This document shows positions 1 to 11,400 of a DNA stretch of 64,000 nt, in pieces. Position numbers and translations under genes: made by a program. The notes under the pieces were generated by a model. The model ran no database searches and was not told the DNA's origin. It saw only the letters and a program-made list of their open reading frames with translations. Each line of letters opens with the position of its first letter. Position 1 is the first letter of the stretch. The DNA is from Apostichopus japonicus (lineage: Eukaryota; Echinodermata; Holothuroidea; Aspidochirotida; Stichopodidae): contig NC_092572.1 of NCBI RefSeq assembly GCF_037975245.1, positions 4,793,501 to 4,857,500 on the forward strand. The letters are read 5' to 3'.

Positions 1-67
1 AAGGCCATTCGATATCAAGCCAACATAGGGGACGTCTGGATAGGCATCCATGACTCTGAAAAAGAAG
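1..67 (+). CDS. CTL-0 exon: lectin domain part 1 (3' end)
   Basis: Ends at GAAG before GTAAC. It matches 42681..42747 of CTL-3 base for base as far as I can read. The window cuts the exon at its left end. Confidence 0.8.
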
Positions 68-1514
68 GTAACAAACAAACACGTCAAAGAAGCCGTTGTA
101 TTTGATCGATACCTCTTAAAACTATGCCCTAAAATATGCATATATTATATAACAAAAAATAAGATTGATTTTGATGACATTAGTCACAACGCTCTCATTG
201 ACTTACTTTCACAAAACTGAAAGACTGCAAGCATCATTTCTCTACCAATAGAGTTTCTTATAATGGGTAGCAATGACATGCATTAAAATATCCCCCAAAA
301 TAGTTATTGAACTTAAAATGGATAGGTCTTGTTGATGAATTCGAGTAGCCTTTCTAGGTTTTAACATAAATTATTACATAAAATAGCTAACTAGCGGAAT
401 ATTTCTGTTGTTTTCCACCGCATACAAGACAGTGGGACAAGCGGGCTTGGCGGTGGGGGGGAGTGATGGATGGGATGCAATATTTCTGAGGGTAACAAAT
501 GTGGGTAAAGTGAAGATGATGATGAGGTCTTTGTAGGAAATTTTCAGTTAGGTAATTGAGTCGTAGACAATACTTGGATATTAAGTGTGAACTCAATGGA
601 CAAATGGTATTCCGCTAATACATATACGAATCAGAATCGACAAGTAAATACAATATTGTTATTGTTGTTATGATCTTTTCTTGAAATAGTGTACTATGTC
701 GAAAAATGTTGATACTAAAATTGCAGCCAATCCTACACCCACCCTTTTGAGTCACTCAAATGAAATTTGGTGGGTTGGTCTGACTAAACTGGGATGGGGA
801 TAATATAGGGTGACACTCTAAAAAATGTAGATTGAGATGTAATAGCGTACGTCGATTAAAGGTCAGAGGTGAAAGGTTAAATAAAAAAAAACAGCATTTT
901 GCGAGTACGAAGAAGACAAAATGACCCATCTTAGATATCATACTCACTACTCATTGACCATACGGTCGATGGACTTAAACGTGTTGAGTATGGGTCTCAG
1001 TGTGTCTATATTGCAAACTATTTAATGAACTTGGCATGGGTGTTACACATGTTCCAAAATAACATTATGGTCCAAACTTCAAAGAAGGGTATCACATACA
1101 ATAGGTATATAGTGCATGAATGAATACAACACGCCAACGCTAATGTGATCAACGATTTCAAAGGTCAAATTGATACAAAAGTTCCTTATAATGTGTGGTT
1201 AATTAATTTCAAGTTTCAACTCTAGAATATTCCTATGGCTAAAGTTGATTGCTGAAAAAAATTTGCTAGAATTTTAATTTAGTAAAATAAGCTATTCTTA
1301 TTGTTAATTTGTTGTTTTTGTATTTTCGTTTCAAGGAGAATGGAAATATGAGGACGGTAGCCCACTGACGTATGTCAATTGGAGGAACGGAGAACCAAGT
1401 AATTCTAACAACGAAGATTGCGCTGTGATGAAATATGATCTTTATAACGACCAGGATTGCATGGAGAAATTATATTTTTGCTGTGAATATTACCTTGAAG
1501 ACATCATTAATTAA
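1..1514 (+). CDS. CTL-0: C-type lectin, 3' end only (partial at window start)
   Basis: Last part of a secreted C-type lectin gene whose start lies outside the window. Exons: 1..67 (end of the first lectin-domain exon, reading IGDVWIGIHDSEKE) and 1336..1514 (final exon, stop TAA at 1512-1514). The WIG motif is the conserved core of the C-type lectin fold. The last exon supplies Cys2 (EDC), Cys3 (QDC) and Cys4 (FCC). The canonical mannose-type EPN triplet reads EPS here, while the ND pair before Cys3 (YNDQDC) is kept. The intron is phase 1 (GT at 68, AG at 1334-1335). The last exon appears identical by eye to that of CTL-3, as expected from the duplication pairing 1-14.4 kb with 42.7-56.2 kb. 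Sugar specificity is an inference. Confidence 0.8.
68..1335 (+). other. CTL-0 last intron
   Basis: The 1268-nt intron separates the two lectin-domain exons and is AT-rich, with a short poly-G run near 456-463. Its counterparts lie in CTL-1 (12938..14229), CTL-3 (42748..44012) and CTL-4 (54359..56027). Small reading frames on the minus strand here recur only because the DNA is duplicated. Confidence 0.7.
1336..1514 (+). CDS. CTL-0 exon: lectin domain part 2 and stop
   Basis: The acceptor is TTTCAAG. The exon starts in phase 1 and reads GEWKYEDGSPLTY, then EPSN, then the three terminal cysteine positions, ending LEDIIN and TAA. Confidence 0.8.
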
Positions 1515-2740
1515 GAAGGGAAGGAAAGACAGGAATCAAAGAAGTAAAGAACATATTTAATCTTTAAGAGCTCTCTTCTTATCTCTTGTTGAGCTTCAGA
1601 TAATGTAACACATACAGGCATGATATATACTTCAACATTCAGGAAGGACATGACTAACCTTTCTTCTGCCCCCTCCCCCCACCCCTCCATCTCTCTTTGT
1701 TTCCCCATCTGTCAACCCTCTTCGCATAGCTCTCTTCTACCCTTTTCTCCATACTTTTCTGCCTTTCTCCCTCTGCAGTTTATCTCCTACCTCTCCTATT
1801 CCCCTGTTGGTTTCTTTCGTCTCTCCATTTCTTGTCCACTAATCCTTTTTTCTACTAATCCTCTTACATCTATCTCCTTTGTGCTCATTAACCTGTCTGT
1901 ATTCTGTGTTTGTATTTGTCCCTTCTGTTACTTGTCATTCAGCCTCTGAAGAAGATCCTGCTAGATCGAAACGTCAGACTCAATTACTTTTACACATAAT
2001 ATATACTTGTTATCAGAAGATGAATGCGGACATGTTGGTTCGTCTTAGTACTACTAATTAATCACCAGGTTAGCCATGGAACGAAAAATATTGTTCAACT
2101 AGTGATGGGATTTAACTCCTATAATGACATAGTGGAAGGAAACATATTAAAGTATATATATGAATTTTCACTTTGATTGTGTTGTATTGTTAACTTAAAG
2201 AATATCGTATTGTCTGGCAAAATGGGAGTGGGATGAGTGTCTCACAATGGAATTAAATCAAGAACAAAATATTGACAGCGATTCAAAATACTACTTGAAG
2301 GAAATTTTAGATTAATGAAAATTAATTCTACATATTTGTAATGACCCAATCATGTAGCAGGTGCGAAAAAATGTAACAAATCTAAAAATATCAACTTACG
2401 ATACTTACAAGCTACTACTTAAAAATAGGTATAACCAAAGGGGTAGAAATGTACATAACATTATTAATTTATTCAACAAGAAAATTTAAACAAATTAGGA
2501 TAGCAAGTAATGTTCGGTAGGGTTTTGTCAAATGTGTGATTGGCAAAGTAAATGTGGAGACCCCCACTGGTAATACAGCTCGGAAAGTTTAAATTTGATT
2601 TAAAGAAAGAAAGAAGAGAAAGTTCTGTGGTTTTCACAAGAAAAGAAAGAAACAACAACAACGTATATTATAATGTGTTACATGTGTATACTGCTAATAA
2701 ATGGAGTCAATACGTGTTAATAAATATGTATTTCTGTCCT
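1515..2740 (+). repeat. CTL downstream module, copy 0
   Basis: The 3' flank of CTL-0 is duplicated at 44192..45481 and 56210..57502. It holds a pyrimidine-rich tract (about 1660-1930), the GAAGAAGATC...GATCGAAACGTC repeat module (1941-1995), and a block beginning near 2190 that contains TCTGGCAAAATGGGAG. That block recurs, more diverged, near 15125, 16850, 30535 and 33385. Copy 0 lacks about 60-80 nt present at 45080-45160. AATAAA motifs near 2697 and 2721 are possible but distant polyadenylation signals. No gene is supported here. Confidence 0.65.
1941..1995 (+). repeat. Dispersed repeat module (GATCGAAACGTC type), direct copy
   Basis: The core reads CTGAAGAAGATCCTGC, then TAGATCGAAACGTCAG. 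The same module is at 44618..44672 and 56638..56692 in the duplicates. It occurs inverted at about 46659..46717 and 58681..58739, where it belongs to an insertion with target-site duplications. It is therefore part of a mobile, probably SINE-like, repeat. Confidence 0.6.
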
Positions 2741-4550
2741 TAGTTTTGTTTCTGGCATTTTTTGTTATTTTGTGGCTGACGATAATCTCCGTGCTTTACT
2801 ATATGCCTATATAGTGATGAGTCATATACTTCCCATAGGCAATTGACGTAGTCTTGTGATATACTTTCAGTGACAACATGGAGTATGCATATGTGTGGCC
2901 GATGTGATCTGGACGGTGATTTCATTCGCCTCCCGTCGCAGTTTTACATCATAAAGAGTATTGTATACAATTATATAATGTATTTGAATTTAAAGTTGAT
3001 ATGTCCTGCTTATGAATTGCGTTGCTCTGATGCTTTAGTGTTATAAGAGTGTAAAAGTTGAAGAATCTATAAGCTAACATGAATATGTTTGTTAACACAT
3101 CTCAGATGAAATACTAACGGATTGGATTATTGATTAACACAAGCAGTGGCGGAAGGTGTGTGTGTGTGGGGGGGGGGTGAGAGACAATTGTCCTCCGATT
3201 TTCCACTTGCCCCCCCCCCACCATTTCCCCAATCAGAGGTGCTACGTATCAATATGTGGAAGAAGTCTAATCGTTTGTTTTAGAATAAGCTTTCAATGCA
3301 ATGCATGAATGTAAAGAATTAGAAATAGAGTATCTCGGACGGTACTCAATAACTATTCGACATTACAGACCAAATTACTAAACAGTGGTTTGGTTGTAAA
3401 TTGCCTGCTTATCCACAACCTGTAAACGCAACAGTTGTCAGAATAGACGCACACTCATTGACTTGTTTGAGGCTATAAGGAGTGTAAGTTACTGAAACAA
3501 ATCAACGACGCAGTCACGTATATTTCTAAGGGAGACAGACAGACAGACTGACAGAAAGAAAGAATATTAAAAAACAAGAAAAACCTCACACTGTTCAGTA
3601 CATTCTATGTATTTATGTACAGTTTAACCTGTACAGATAAACACTGTTCCGAAACATGCAAAAATATAGCACAACTCTTGCACCTATACACCCTATAGGT
3701 AAAGCACCGCAATGAATTGCTCCCATTGACTTACACACTAAACTCGTCACTTTCCAAGGCCAATAGAGCATAGATAGACGTTTTCAACTGATATTTCCTA
3801 CCATGGAGGTTAAAAAGATGGTCCTACCCACCATGTGATAGCTAATGGCTTGGACTATTATCAAACATTCGACTTCTGCCATCATGACCGTTTAGATTTG
3901 AGCTGGAGTTTATCGTAGTTCTCCCCTTCCCATCTGCCAGCTGTCGCTGCGGAATCTTCTTTGTTCAGCCAAGTTTTTCTAAAATATCTTAAATCACCTT
4001 CAAATCCTTCTGATTTTTAGACCATAAGTAGTTTATTTCATCCTCTTTAACATCCAAGCATCTAAAAGAAGATTCCAAACAATCAACACAGTAGAGCACT
4101 TTAGAGCTATTTCCGACAATGGTTGACCTCTCAGGCAGACGTGCACTACTGTGGTGCGATACCTTCAGTTTACAACGATTTCTTAACATGGAGGGGAAAT
4201 CTACGTCAAACACCTACATATTTCACAGTAACTTAACATATAGGTATATAATTTAAACACATAAAATACAATGAGAGGGTACCGTTCTATGAAAATCTTC
4301 AATAAGAAAACTCACTACATATCAAATACGAAGTATAAACTAAGATAATAATGCCTTGTAAAGAACAGATGGAGGTTTAATGTGTTCCACGAACCAATGT
4401 AAAACTAAATCGTGTCAACAACGGGACGACCTCCGTCTGTTTTGCTGGTATTGGGTTTCAAACAAATACCATTTAACCTTTTTATAGTAAACCTTTGTAA
4501 TATTAAAGTTAAACAAACTGATATGAAACGTTTATCATGATAAACCAATA
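2741..4550 (+). other. Intergenic, downstream of CTL-0
   Basis: No supported gene. It begins as downstream module (a block near 2860-2950 resembles 15690-15800 and 45590-45690). From about 3143 it has a repeat starting CAGTGGCGGA with poly-G and poly-C runs, present also at 45907 and 57926. About 3240-3865 has no counterpart in those two copies and is probably an extra insertion. 3870-4510 resumes homology with 46000-46660. Confidence 0.5.
4498..4510. repeat. Empty target site of SINE-like insertion
   Basis: A single TAATATTAAAGTT is present. In the duplicate at 46646..46856 the same 13-mer (one copy with a single T/C change) flanks an inserted element, so copy 0 represents the uninserted state. 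Confidence 0.65.
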
Positions 4551-4615
4551 CTCGACAGAGAATTTTCTAATATGTAAGGAGCCACAAATTTCTTTGAGGT
4601 TTTATCCATATTTCT

Positions 4616-4676
<61 letters not shown>

Positions 4677-6260
4677 TTCAACTTGTTGAATAACTTTTAA
4701 TTTGTAAAAAGAAGACATTAAAGGCTGGTTTTTCTTTTTTTCTGTTGACATGTACGACATTGTTAGAATTCCAAAGACAAACTTTCCACACAAAGAATGA
4801 TTAAGTAGGGACTTAAAGAACGACCTTGTAGACTGACACCTCTTTCAATTTGAAAAAAAAAACAGAAGAGAAGAGCATTGTTGCCTACTCAAGCTGGACT
4901 GTTTTTTATAAAAAAAAAAAATTATCCAATTTTTGTCAGTACCAAAGTTGAAAAAAAACCTCAATGTTGATTGCAGAAATCTCCACTCAATTGTATCAAA
5001 AGCTTTTTCAAAATTTAAACGGAAAAAAACCAGGAACATTATGATATATATTATAATCAACTAAATCCAAACAAAACGTATATTTTCGCAGATTAACTTG
5101 CTCTTAAGATAACCCATCTGATGAAGACCGATGATTTTGTTTAGAACAGTTTAAAGTCTATTTGCGATAGCTTTCGTTGCAATTTTATGATCGGTGTTCA
5201 ACAGTGTGATACGGCGATAATTTGTCATATGAAGAGGGTTTATGTCTGGTTTGAGAAAATAGAAATAATACCCCGAGTTTGCTCATTAGCAAGATAACCT
5301 TTCTGGAAACCACAATTAAACGAGTCCACAATGATTTGACCAATATCAGGCCAAAATGTTTTGTAGAAATTTGTAGTTAGCCCGTCAGTACCAGGGGCTT
5401 TATCAATTAGGCATTAATGAGGGAGACTGAAAACATTCATCGATCCTTGATATTCCCCTTCGCAATAGATTAACACGTTTTCCGTTAGTTTCTTATCTGG
5501 GAGCCCCTAAAAGGTAACAGAAGGATCACAATATTTCGACGAAAGAAAGTGAACTGTATAAGTGAAAAATCTCATTTAGAATGTCCTCATTGTCTACATA
5601 GACCAGGTCTTGGCCATTACTGAATTTATATATAGTATTCTATGATTTATTTCTCTTCTCGAGATTAAGAAAATACGCTGCGGTTTTTCCCGCCATGTTC
5701 GACCCACCGAGTGTGTGACCTTAGAATAGTACCCTGAAGCTTATAGTTGTAGCTCGTTGCTAAGATCCCTCAGTTTGTTACGTGTATGCAGATACTCAGA
5801 GTTAAATCAAGTTTGTTTAAGCTTTGAAATTTCATTTACGAGCAAATACTCTTTCTCATTCCTTTCTTTAACTGTCTGCTTAGAATAGCTAATAAAAAAA
5901 ATGGAAATTTTTGTATTTAATGAATTCTCAGTGTTGCCATGGATCGAAACTCTTACTTTTATTGGTTTCCCTGTTAGTAAGTTCAATATTTTGTTTATAA
6001 ACACACTATCAGATAGTAAAGAGTCATTACATTTCCAATAGCCTGGCCCCCGCTTCACAGCAGAAGCTTGGATAGATGAAGAAACAAATGAATGGCCCGA
6101 TTGTACACCTGGTCTGAAGCCTCTCTCTATAACATTATTAATCAGAGCCCGAGAAATTAGGAACAAATCAAGCCGACAGGGTTTACCGGAGGTGATGTTA
6201 GATTTTCTGACCGGATTTCTCTCCCTCAAAATATAAACTACATCATGCGACTGCATGATT
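4550..6260 (-). mobile_element. Non-LTR retrotransposon remnant (L1-like), endonuclease to early RT
   Basis: On the minus strand, from right to left, this reads as a decayed L1-type ORF2. 6256-5807 is an open stretch with the endonuclease-to-RT linker motifs RLDLFLISRALI and RGPGYWKCNDSLLSD. About 5425-5150 has KAPGTDGLTTNFYKTFW, then NYRRITLLNTDHKIATKAIA and a final NRL. About 5050-4980 has NFEKAFDTIEWRFLQ. About 4850-4760 has QGRSLSPYLIILCVESLSL (RT block with LSP). Frames change and stops intervene, so it is dead. The YADD block and most of the C-terminus are missing. The far C-terminal tail resumes at about 4740-4550, interrupted by an (AT)n run. Family assignment rests on motif recognition only. 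Confidence 0.75.
4619..4673. repeat. (AT)n microsatellite
   Basis: About 27 AT units lie within the LINE tail. The duplicates have only a short ATATATATG here, so the run expanded in copy 0 alone. Confidence 0.95.
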
Positions 6261-6860
6261 GATATACAATTATCATTGAATTAAGTTCTTGGAATCCCCC
6301 CCCCCCCCTCATACTTTATCCTGAACGAGGTTTAAAACTAAGTTAATTAACCAGCTCAAATAATGTTATCACAATGAAAATCATTCAAAGTGTTATGCAA
6401 GATTGAGAAAAAAAAAGGGTCATCTCTGATTGGCCCTTTAATATAAACCATTGTTAATACCAAATTGCAGATGGATTATTAGAAACCTTCCATGTGGATG
6501 TGAACAAATTTAAATTACACTGTAATTCAATTGCGGTTTAAACAATACACAAACGCCATAACTTTTATTGGATCTATGTGAGAAAAAAATTATCTCTCCC
6601 TATTCATTCTGCCGTATCTTCTCATCTCCTATAAAACTGTGAGTCTCTTAAATTAAAGTAACATCAAATTTAAGTTCTGTGTAAAAAAGAAAATATACAC
6701 GTCTTTCCTTCGATTGACAAAGAGCTCTTGCATTGTGCATATGTAATGATGTGTACTATAAACAAATTATTAGGCAATGATTAAGTTGTATTTTAATACT
6801 AAGGAAATCATTGAATTATCATGTCTATTTTTATAAAAGCCAATGAGTCCATAAATAAGT
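6261..6860 (+). other. Spacer between LINE remnant and satellite
   Basis: AT-rich with a poly-C run at about 6296-6308. It has no counterpart in the 42.7-56.2 kb copy, where the LINE runs almost directly into the satellite. I see no gene. Confidence 0.5.
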
Positions 6861-6889
6861 GGAAAAAATATTATTTTTTTATTATTGTT

Positions 6890-7600
6890 CTCATGATAAC
6901 TATGATTATTATGATAATTATGACGATAATGATTATTGTAATTGTTATGATGATTATGATGCTTATGATTATTAGAATGCTTAGGATGATTAGGATAACG
7001 GTTACGGTTACGATTATGGTAACGATTACGATTATGATTATTATAATTATGATTATTATGATGATAATTATGATTATAATGATGGTTATGATTATGATTA
7101 TAATTTTGATTATGATTATGATCATGATGTTCATGATTACGATAACGATTATGATTACGATTATGATTATGATTATGATGATGATGATTATGATTATATT
7201 TATGATTATTATCATTATGATTATTATGATGATAATTATGATTATAATGATGGTTATGATTATGATTATAATTTTGATTATGATTATGATCATGATGTTC
7301 ATGATTACGATAACGATTATAATTACGATTATGATTATGATTATGATGATGATGATTATGATTATATTTATGATTATTATCATTATGATTATTATGATGA
7401 TAATTATGATTATAATGATGGTTATGATTATGATTATAATTTTGATTATGATTACGATTACGATTATGATTATGATTACGATTATGAGTATGATAATGAT
7501 TATGAATACGATTACGATTACGGTTACGATTATGATTATGATTATGATTAGGATCAGGATTAGGATTACTATGATTTTTTTGATAATGATTATATGATAA
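6890..7600. repeat. (GATTAY)n satellite with ~168-bp higher-order repeat
   Basis: Hexanucleotide-like GATTAT/GATTAC array with scattered changes (GATAAT, GGTTAC). A longer period is visible: a stretch with GATGGTTATGAT and GATCATGATGTTCATGAT returns about every 168 nt, roughly 2.6 times. The array is open in several frames on both strands, giving long Met/Ile or Asp/Tyr peptides that are artefacts of the repeat. Shorter homologous arrays lie at 48875-49225 and 60905-61215. Confidence 0.9.
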
Positions 7601-7944
7601 TGGTGATTTTTGTTGTGCGACGGGGGGGGGGGGTTAGGGGTTATCATCGGTTTAAATGCGGTGACCTTGATTTAATTATCAGTCCAACAGGAGGATCAGT
7701 TAACCTTTACGGATACTAGCAGTCCTATTGATGACGTTAATTCGTCATTTTCAGTACTACATCAAAAGCGCAATGTGATTATTTCCCCGAAGCCAAAGAT
7801 CTGTACATTAAATTACATTCGTTCCTAACATATTATGAAAGGGATTTATTCATTTGATTAAGGAGTCGTAAAAACGTGTACATACGTAAAATCCTACCGT
7901 TGGTTCAAAGCTACGTCTATTGTGTTGTTGAATATTTGTATTAT

Positions 7945-7958
7945 GTTGTCATAGCAAC
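7945..7958. promoter_or_regulatory. RFX X-box-like palindrome upstream of CTL-1
   Basis: GTTGTCATAGCAAC, close to the palindromic RFX-factor site GTTGCCATGGCAAC, 461 nt before the ATG. Equivalent sites precede all five visible CTL starts. Binding is inferred from motif likeness. Confidence 0.5.
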
Positions 7959-8316
7959 TGAATATACCCATTTTATACAAATTTGGTACAAAGGAAGGAA
8001 ATATAATGATGAAGTTAGTGTTCTCCTTCATAAAATTTACAAGTCAAACATCTTTTGTAGACAATCTTCTTTTAATGTTTTGTAACTGCTGCTACTTCTG
8101 AAACCATTAAAATCAAATGGGGGCCATTAAACATGTTTTCAATACGCAACCAGACTGTTGTTTCAATAAGAAATAATCACGTGTCTTCTGCTGTGTTTAC
8201 ATTTTTGAGGTGTTATAGGATTAATTAAAGCCTTGATGCAAAGTAAAGTCACATCCTTCTATTATACTAATCAATGCTACGTTTTAATTCTGCTGCCAAA
8301 CTACACTACAGTTTTG

Positions 8317-8322
8317 TATAAG
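8317..8322 (+). promoter_or_regulatory. TATA-like box, CTL-1
   Basis: TATAAG, 89 nt before the ATG. The same spacing holds in CTL-4 (49986) and CTL-5 (61934), and CTL-2 has TATATA 92 nt before its ATG. Confidence 0.4.
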
Positions 8323-8405
8323 CTGAGATGAAACCGTTTTCATATAGTATTTTCAATCGAAGCAACTGGAAGACGTCGCCAACACGACAGCCAGAGAAAA
8401 CAAAA

Positions 8406-8457
8406 ATGGAGATGACCCTCTACTTACCCCTCATTATCATTTCAGTGGTCCCATACG
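8406..8457 (+). CDS. CTL-1 exon 1: signal peptide
   Basis: ATG to TAC plus one base, donor GTTTGT. The hydrophobic core LIIISVV precedes a likely cleavage at the exon 1/2 junction (PYA then ISQ). Confidence 0.75.
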
Positions 8458-11400
8458 GTTTGTGTTCATTTATCTGTTTTTTATAAAGTTAAAAGAATAT
8501 TCTTCCTACACTTGCTGTGTAGGCTCAATCATCGACGTAAGTACACACTATATATGGGGAAACTAATTCCATGAGAAATTTAATTACAAACCACGTGTCT
8601 TTGGTATCAGAGAGGGTTTGGGTTGAGATAGGAACGATGCGGGTGTGTAGTAAGTGTTACATGGTGTCTATAGGATTGATAGGATTCATTGTTATATAGG
8701 GTTATTAACATAGCTATTCATCGCTCATGTTTCACTATTGGTTACCTCCACGTGATGCAACAATGCAGACTCATGCAACTCTATATATTGCATTAGCTGT
8801 TGATAGTTTGTTATCGCGGGTATCCGCTGAATGACAGGAACAAGAAAATGGAGCAGAATTTTGCGATATGTAGTATGTCAATCACACACGAGGAATACAA
8901 GAAAGGAGTTAAAACAAGTTTAAATGTAGCATGCAGAGACTGGAATTTTGATATTAATCTCCACAGGATTGTACTAGTGGAGGGGTCTACTTTGATCAAA
9001 ACGGTGCAAAAGTTATGTAACTACATCAATTTGTTTTGTGGAATGTGAAGCAGTTGCTGTTAACTGCCCAAGCAGCACAAATGACAAATGAATAGGGAAG
9101 TGCTCACGCACCAGTCGCGTCCCCCCCCCCACCCTGCGTACGAGTGTTAAAGATAACAGCCTGTGTAGGTTTTTGTCACCACTAATTTTATGTTTGTTTA
9201 ACCTTAGATTATGATTATGTTCGTAGATAATATATAAGCTAATATTCGTTCGTAATATATAGGCTGTTATTGGAACATAATAAATATGCTTATGTTCGTA
9301 CATAATATTAAAATTAGCCCATTACCTATCGAAAAAATTGAAATTGAAAACCAGGGCAATGGGGGTTTGATGCGTTAAAATGGGCCATGCTGTATATCCA
9401 TGTCATTATTATTAAGGATTACTGTAATCAACTGACATAGCCCATGTTTTGAAATTGTTAACCTCCTCTGAATACATGGGCAACAATGCAATACCATGAA
9501 GTAATACACAATATAATTGTGTTTGATAGTTCAACTGTTATTTTCTATAATTATTATTATTATTATTATATTTCATTTTCACTGTTTCCATGTTGTTTTC
9601 ATACACAAATATATATTGGATGATGTTTGTTCATGTAAGACAAATGATGGTAAGAAAATAAAAGGGTCAAAATACTTAAAATATTAAAGAAATGCTACTT
9701 GAGGTAAGAGCAGACCATATAGCGATGAAACATCTTACTATTCAATGTCATCATGTTGTTATATACGGTTTGCACTCAAGGTGAAAATTTGTAATAGTCA
9801 TTTAAAAAGAAATCACTCATTTCGATTATAACTTATATACCATCAAGTTCCTTTTTTTTTTTTTTTGACTCAGAGACGTTTCTTAGTCTACAAAGGATAT
9901 ATTTATTATTAATTTTAATCAATTAAAAAAATGTTTGCTATGGTATCAGACATATATTGTTTTGAGTGTTAGTGATTTATCTGATATTTTAATATGTAAG
10001 TATTTTATCTAATATTATTTTTAGTCCGTTTGAAAGTGTGTTATAGCAATTGTTACTGACACAAAAGAATAGCGATAATCTGGATAATATGTTGAAATGT
10101 TACGTCGGAACAATTACACCTGTTTTTCATTTACGCAGTCGACTACATAATATTATCTATATGGGTCCAACAGCAGTTTTCATGATAGCATCGTTGAAAT
10201 TCAGTACCGGTTACAAATTCGATCTGAACTGTATTGATGTTATACCGATATTTTTGTTATGTTCATACTATTCTTCTCACGTAGCTATTAGTCAATCTTT
10301 GGGAGGGGTCGCAGGAGCCACCGAACATCACGTAAAGGGGACGTTTAAATGTACCAGGACTTCACAAGGTACGTCATCAACGACCTCAAGTAGTGAAGGT
10401 AAGTTGGAGCTTAGCTGATTTAAGTGTAATATTATCTTATATATGTCTTGCTTTCATAGATTTTAGTATTGTGTCAATAGTTCATACTTTTAGAGACTAA
10501 GTCTATTAAGTGTAAGATTATCTTATATATGTCTTGCTTTTACAGATCTTCGTATTGCGTCAATTGTCTCTACTTTTTGAGACCTAGTCTATAAGTGTAA
10601 GGTTATCTTATATATGTTTTGGTTTGACAGATCTTCATATTGTGTCAATTGTCTCTACTTTCAGAGACTAAGTCTATTAATTGTAAGATTATCTTATATA
10701 TTTCATGCTCTTACAGAGCTTCGTATAGCGTCAATTGTGTCTACTTTTAGAGACTGTAACTATTAAGTGTAAGACTATCTTATATACGTCTTGTTTTGAC
10801 AGACATTGGTATTTTGTCAATTGTACTTACTTTTAGAGACTAAGTCTGTTTAGTGTAAGATTATCTTATATATGTCTTGTTTTGACAGATCTTCGTATTC
10901 TGTCAATTGTCTCTCCTTTTAGAGACTAAGTCTACTTATTTGGCCACATGTCTCAAATGCAATTTGTCTTATTAACGATCATCTACAACCACCCGCTTGG
11001 TTGGGCTTAGATGTTGAGAATTGGCAATTCACTTTATAAATCCCTCCAATACAAACTTTCTGACATCACATTGATCGTTCGATAGTAGAAATACGGTCGT
11101 CATCTAACATTGATGTCATCTTAGCAAACACAAAAGCTATTGGATTACTCAACTTAATTATAAAATTATCTCATTAAAAGAATAAATTATGTTTAGTTCT
11201 CACGTAGTCCCAGCAAGTAACGCTTTCCTGCCGTTCTATATATATTTTCTATTTCAGCAGCAGCTGACGCTGATGTGACACAGATTACTACATTGGCTCA
11301 ACATGACACAACAAAATCAACTGAACGACACGATTCTACAACTAAGCAGAGTGTTAAGAGTAAGTGCTTTCGACTGATGGTAGCGAACTATAAACATAAA

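Larger units (their letters stand above)
7615..8405 (+). promoter_or_regulatory. CTL-1 upstream (promoter) module
   Basis: This block starts with a poly-G run and AGGGGTTATCATCGG. It is repeated at 49285-50074 and 61260-62022 directly before CTL-4 and CTL-5, and more diverged at 34590-35100 before CTL-3. A further copy at 28205-28690 is not followed by a start exon. It contains an RFX-like palindrome (7945-7958) and a TATA-like box (8317-8322). Conservation before start exons suggests the promoter region; function is inferred. Confidence 0.55.

Noticed and set aside
1620-1949. 109-codon frame (duplicated at 44297)
   Set aside because: It follows a pyrimidine-rich tract giving Ser/Pro/Leu-rich peptide; the third copy at 56345 breaks the frame.
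2552-2743. 63-codon frame conserved in three copies
   Set aside because: It lies in the downstream module with no splice or domain support; conservation follows the recent DNA duplication.
5807-6256. 149-codon minus-strand frame as a host gene
   Set aside because: Its motifs (RLDLFLISRALI, RGPGYWK) are those of an L1-type ORF2; it belongs to the LINE remnant.
6821-7647. Two 258-codon reading frames on opposite strands
   Set aside because: Both run through the GATTAY satellite and consist of Met/Ile-type repeats; they are open because of composition.
8800-9048. 82-codon frame repeated in three copies
   Set aside because: It recurs because the whole intron is duplicated, and it loses frame in CTL-5. 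No domain recognised.
10050-10418. 122-codon frame ending SSEGKLELS
   Set aside because: It has no ATG start and reads past a strong GTAAGT donor. Only 10285-10398 fits as an exon, in phase with the signal exon.
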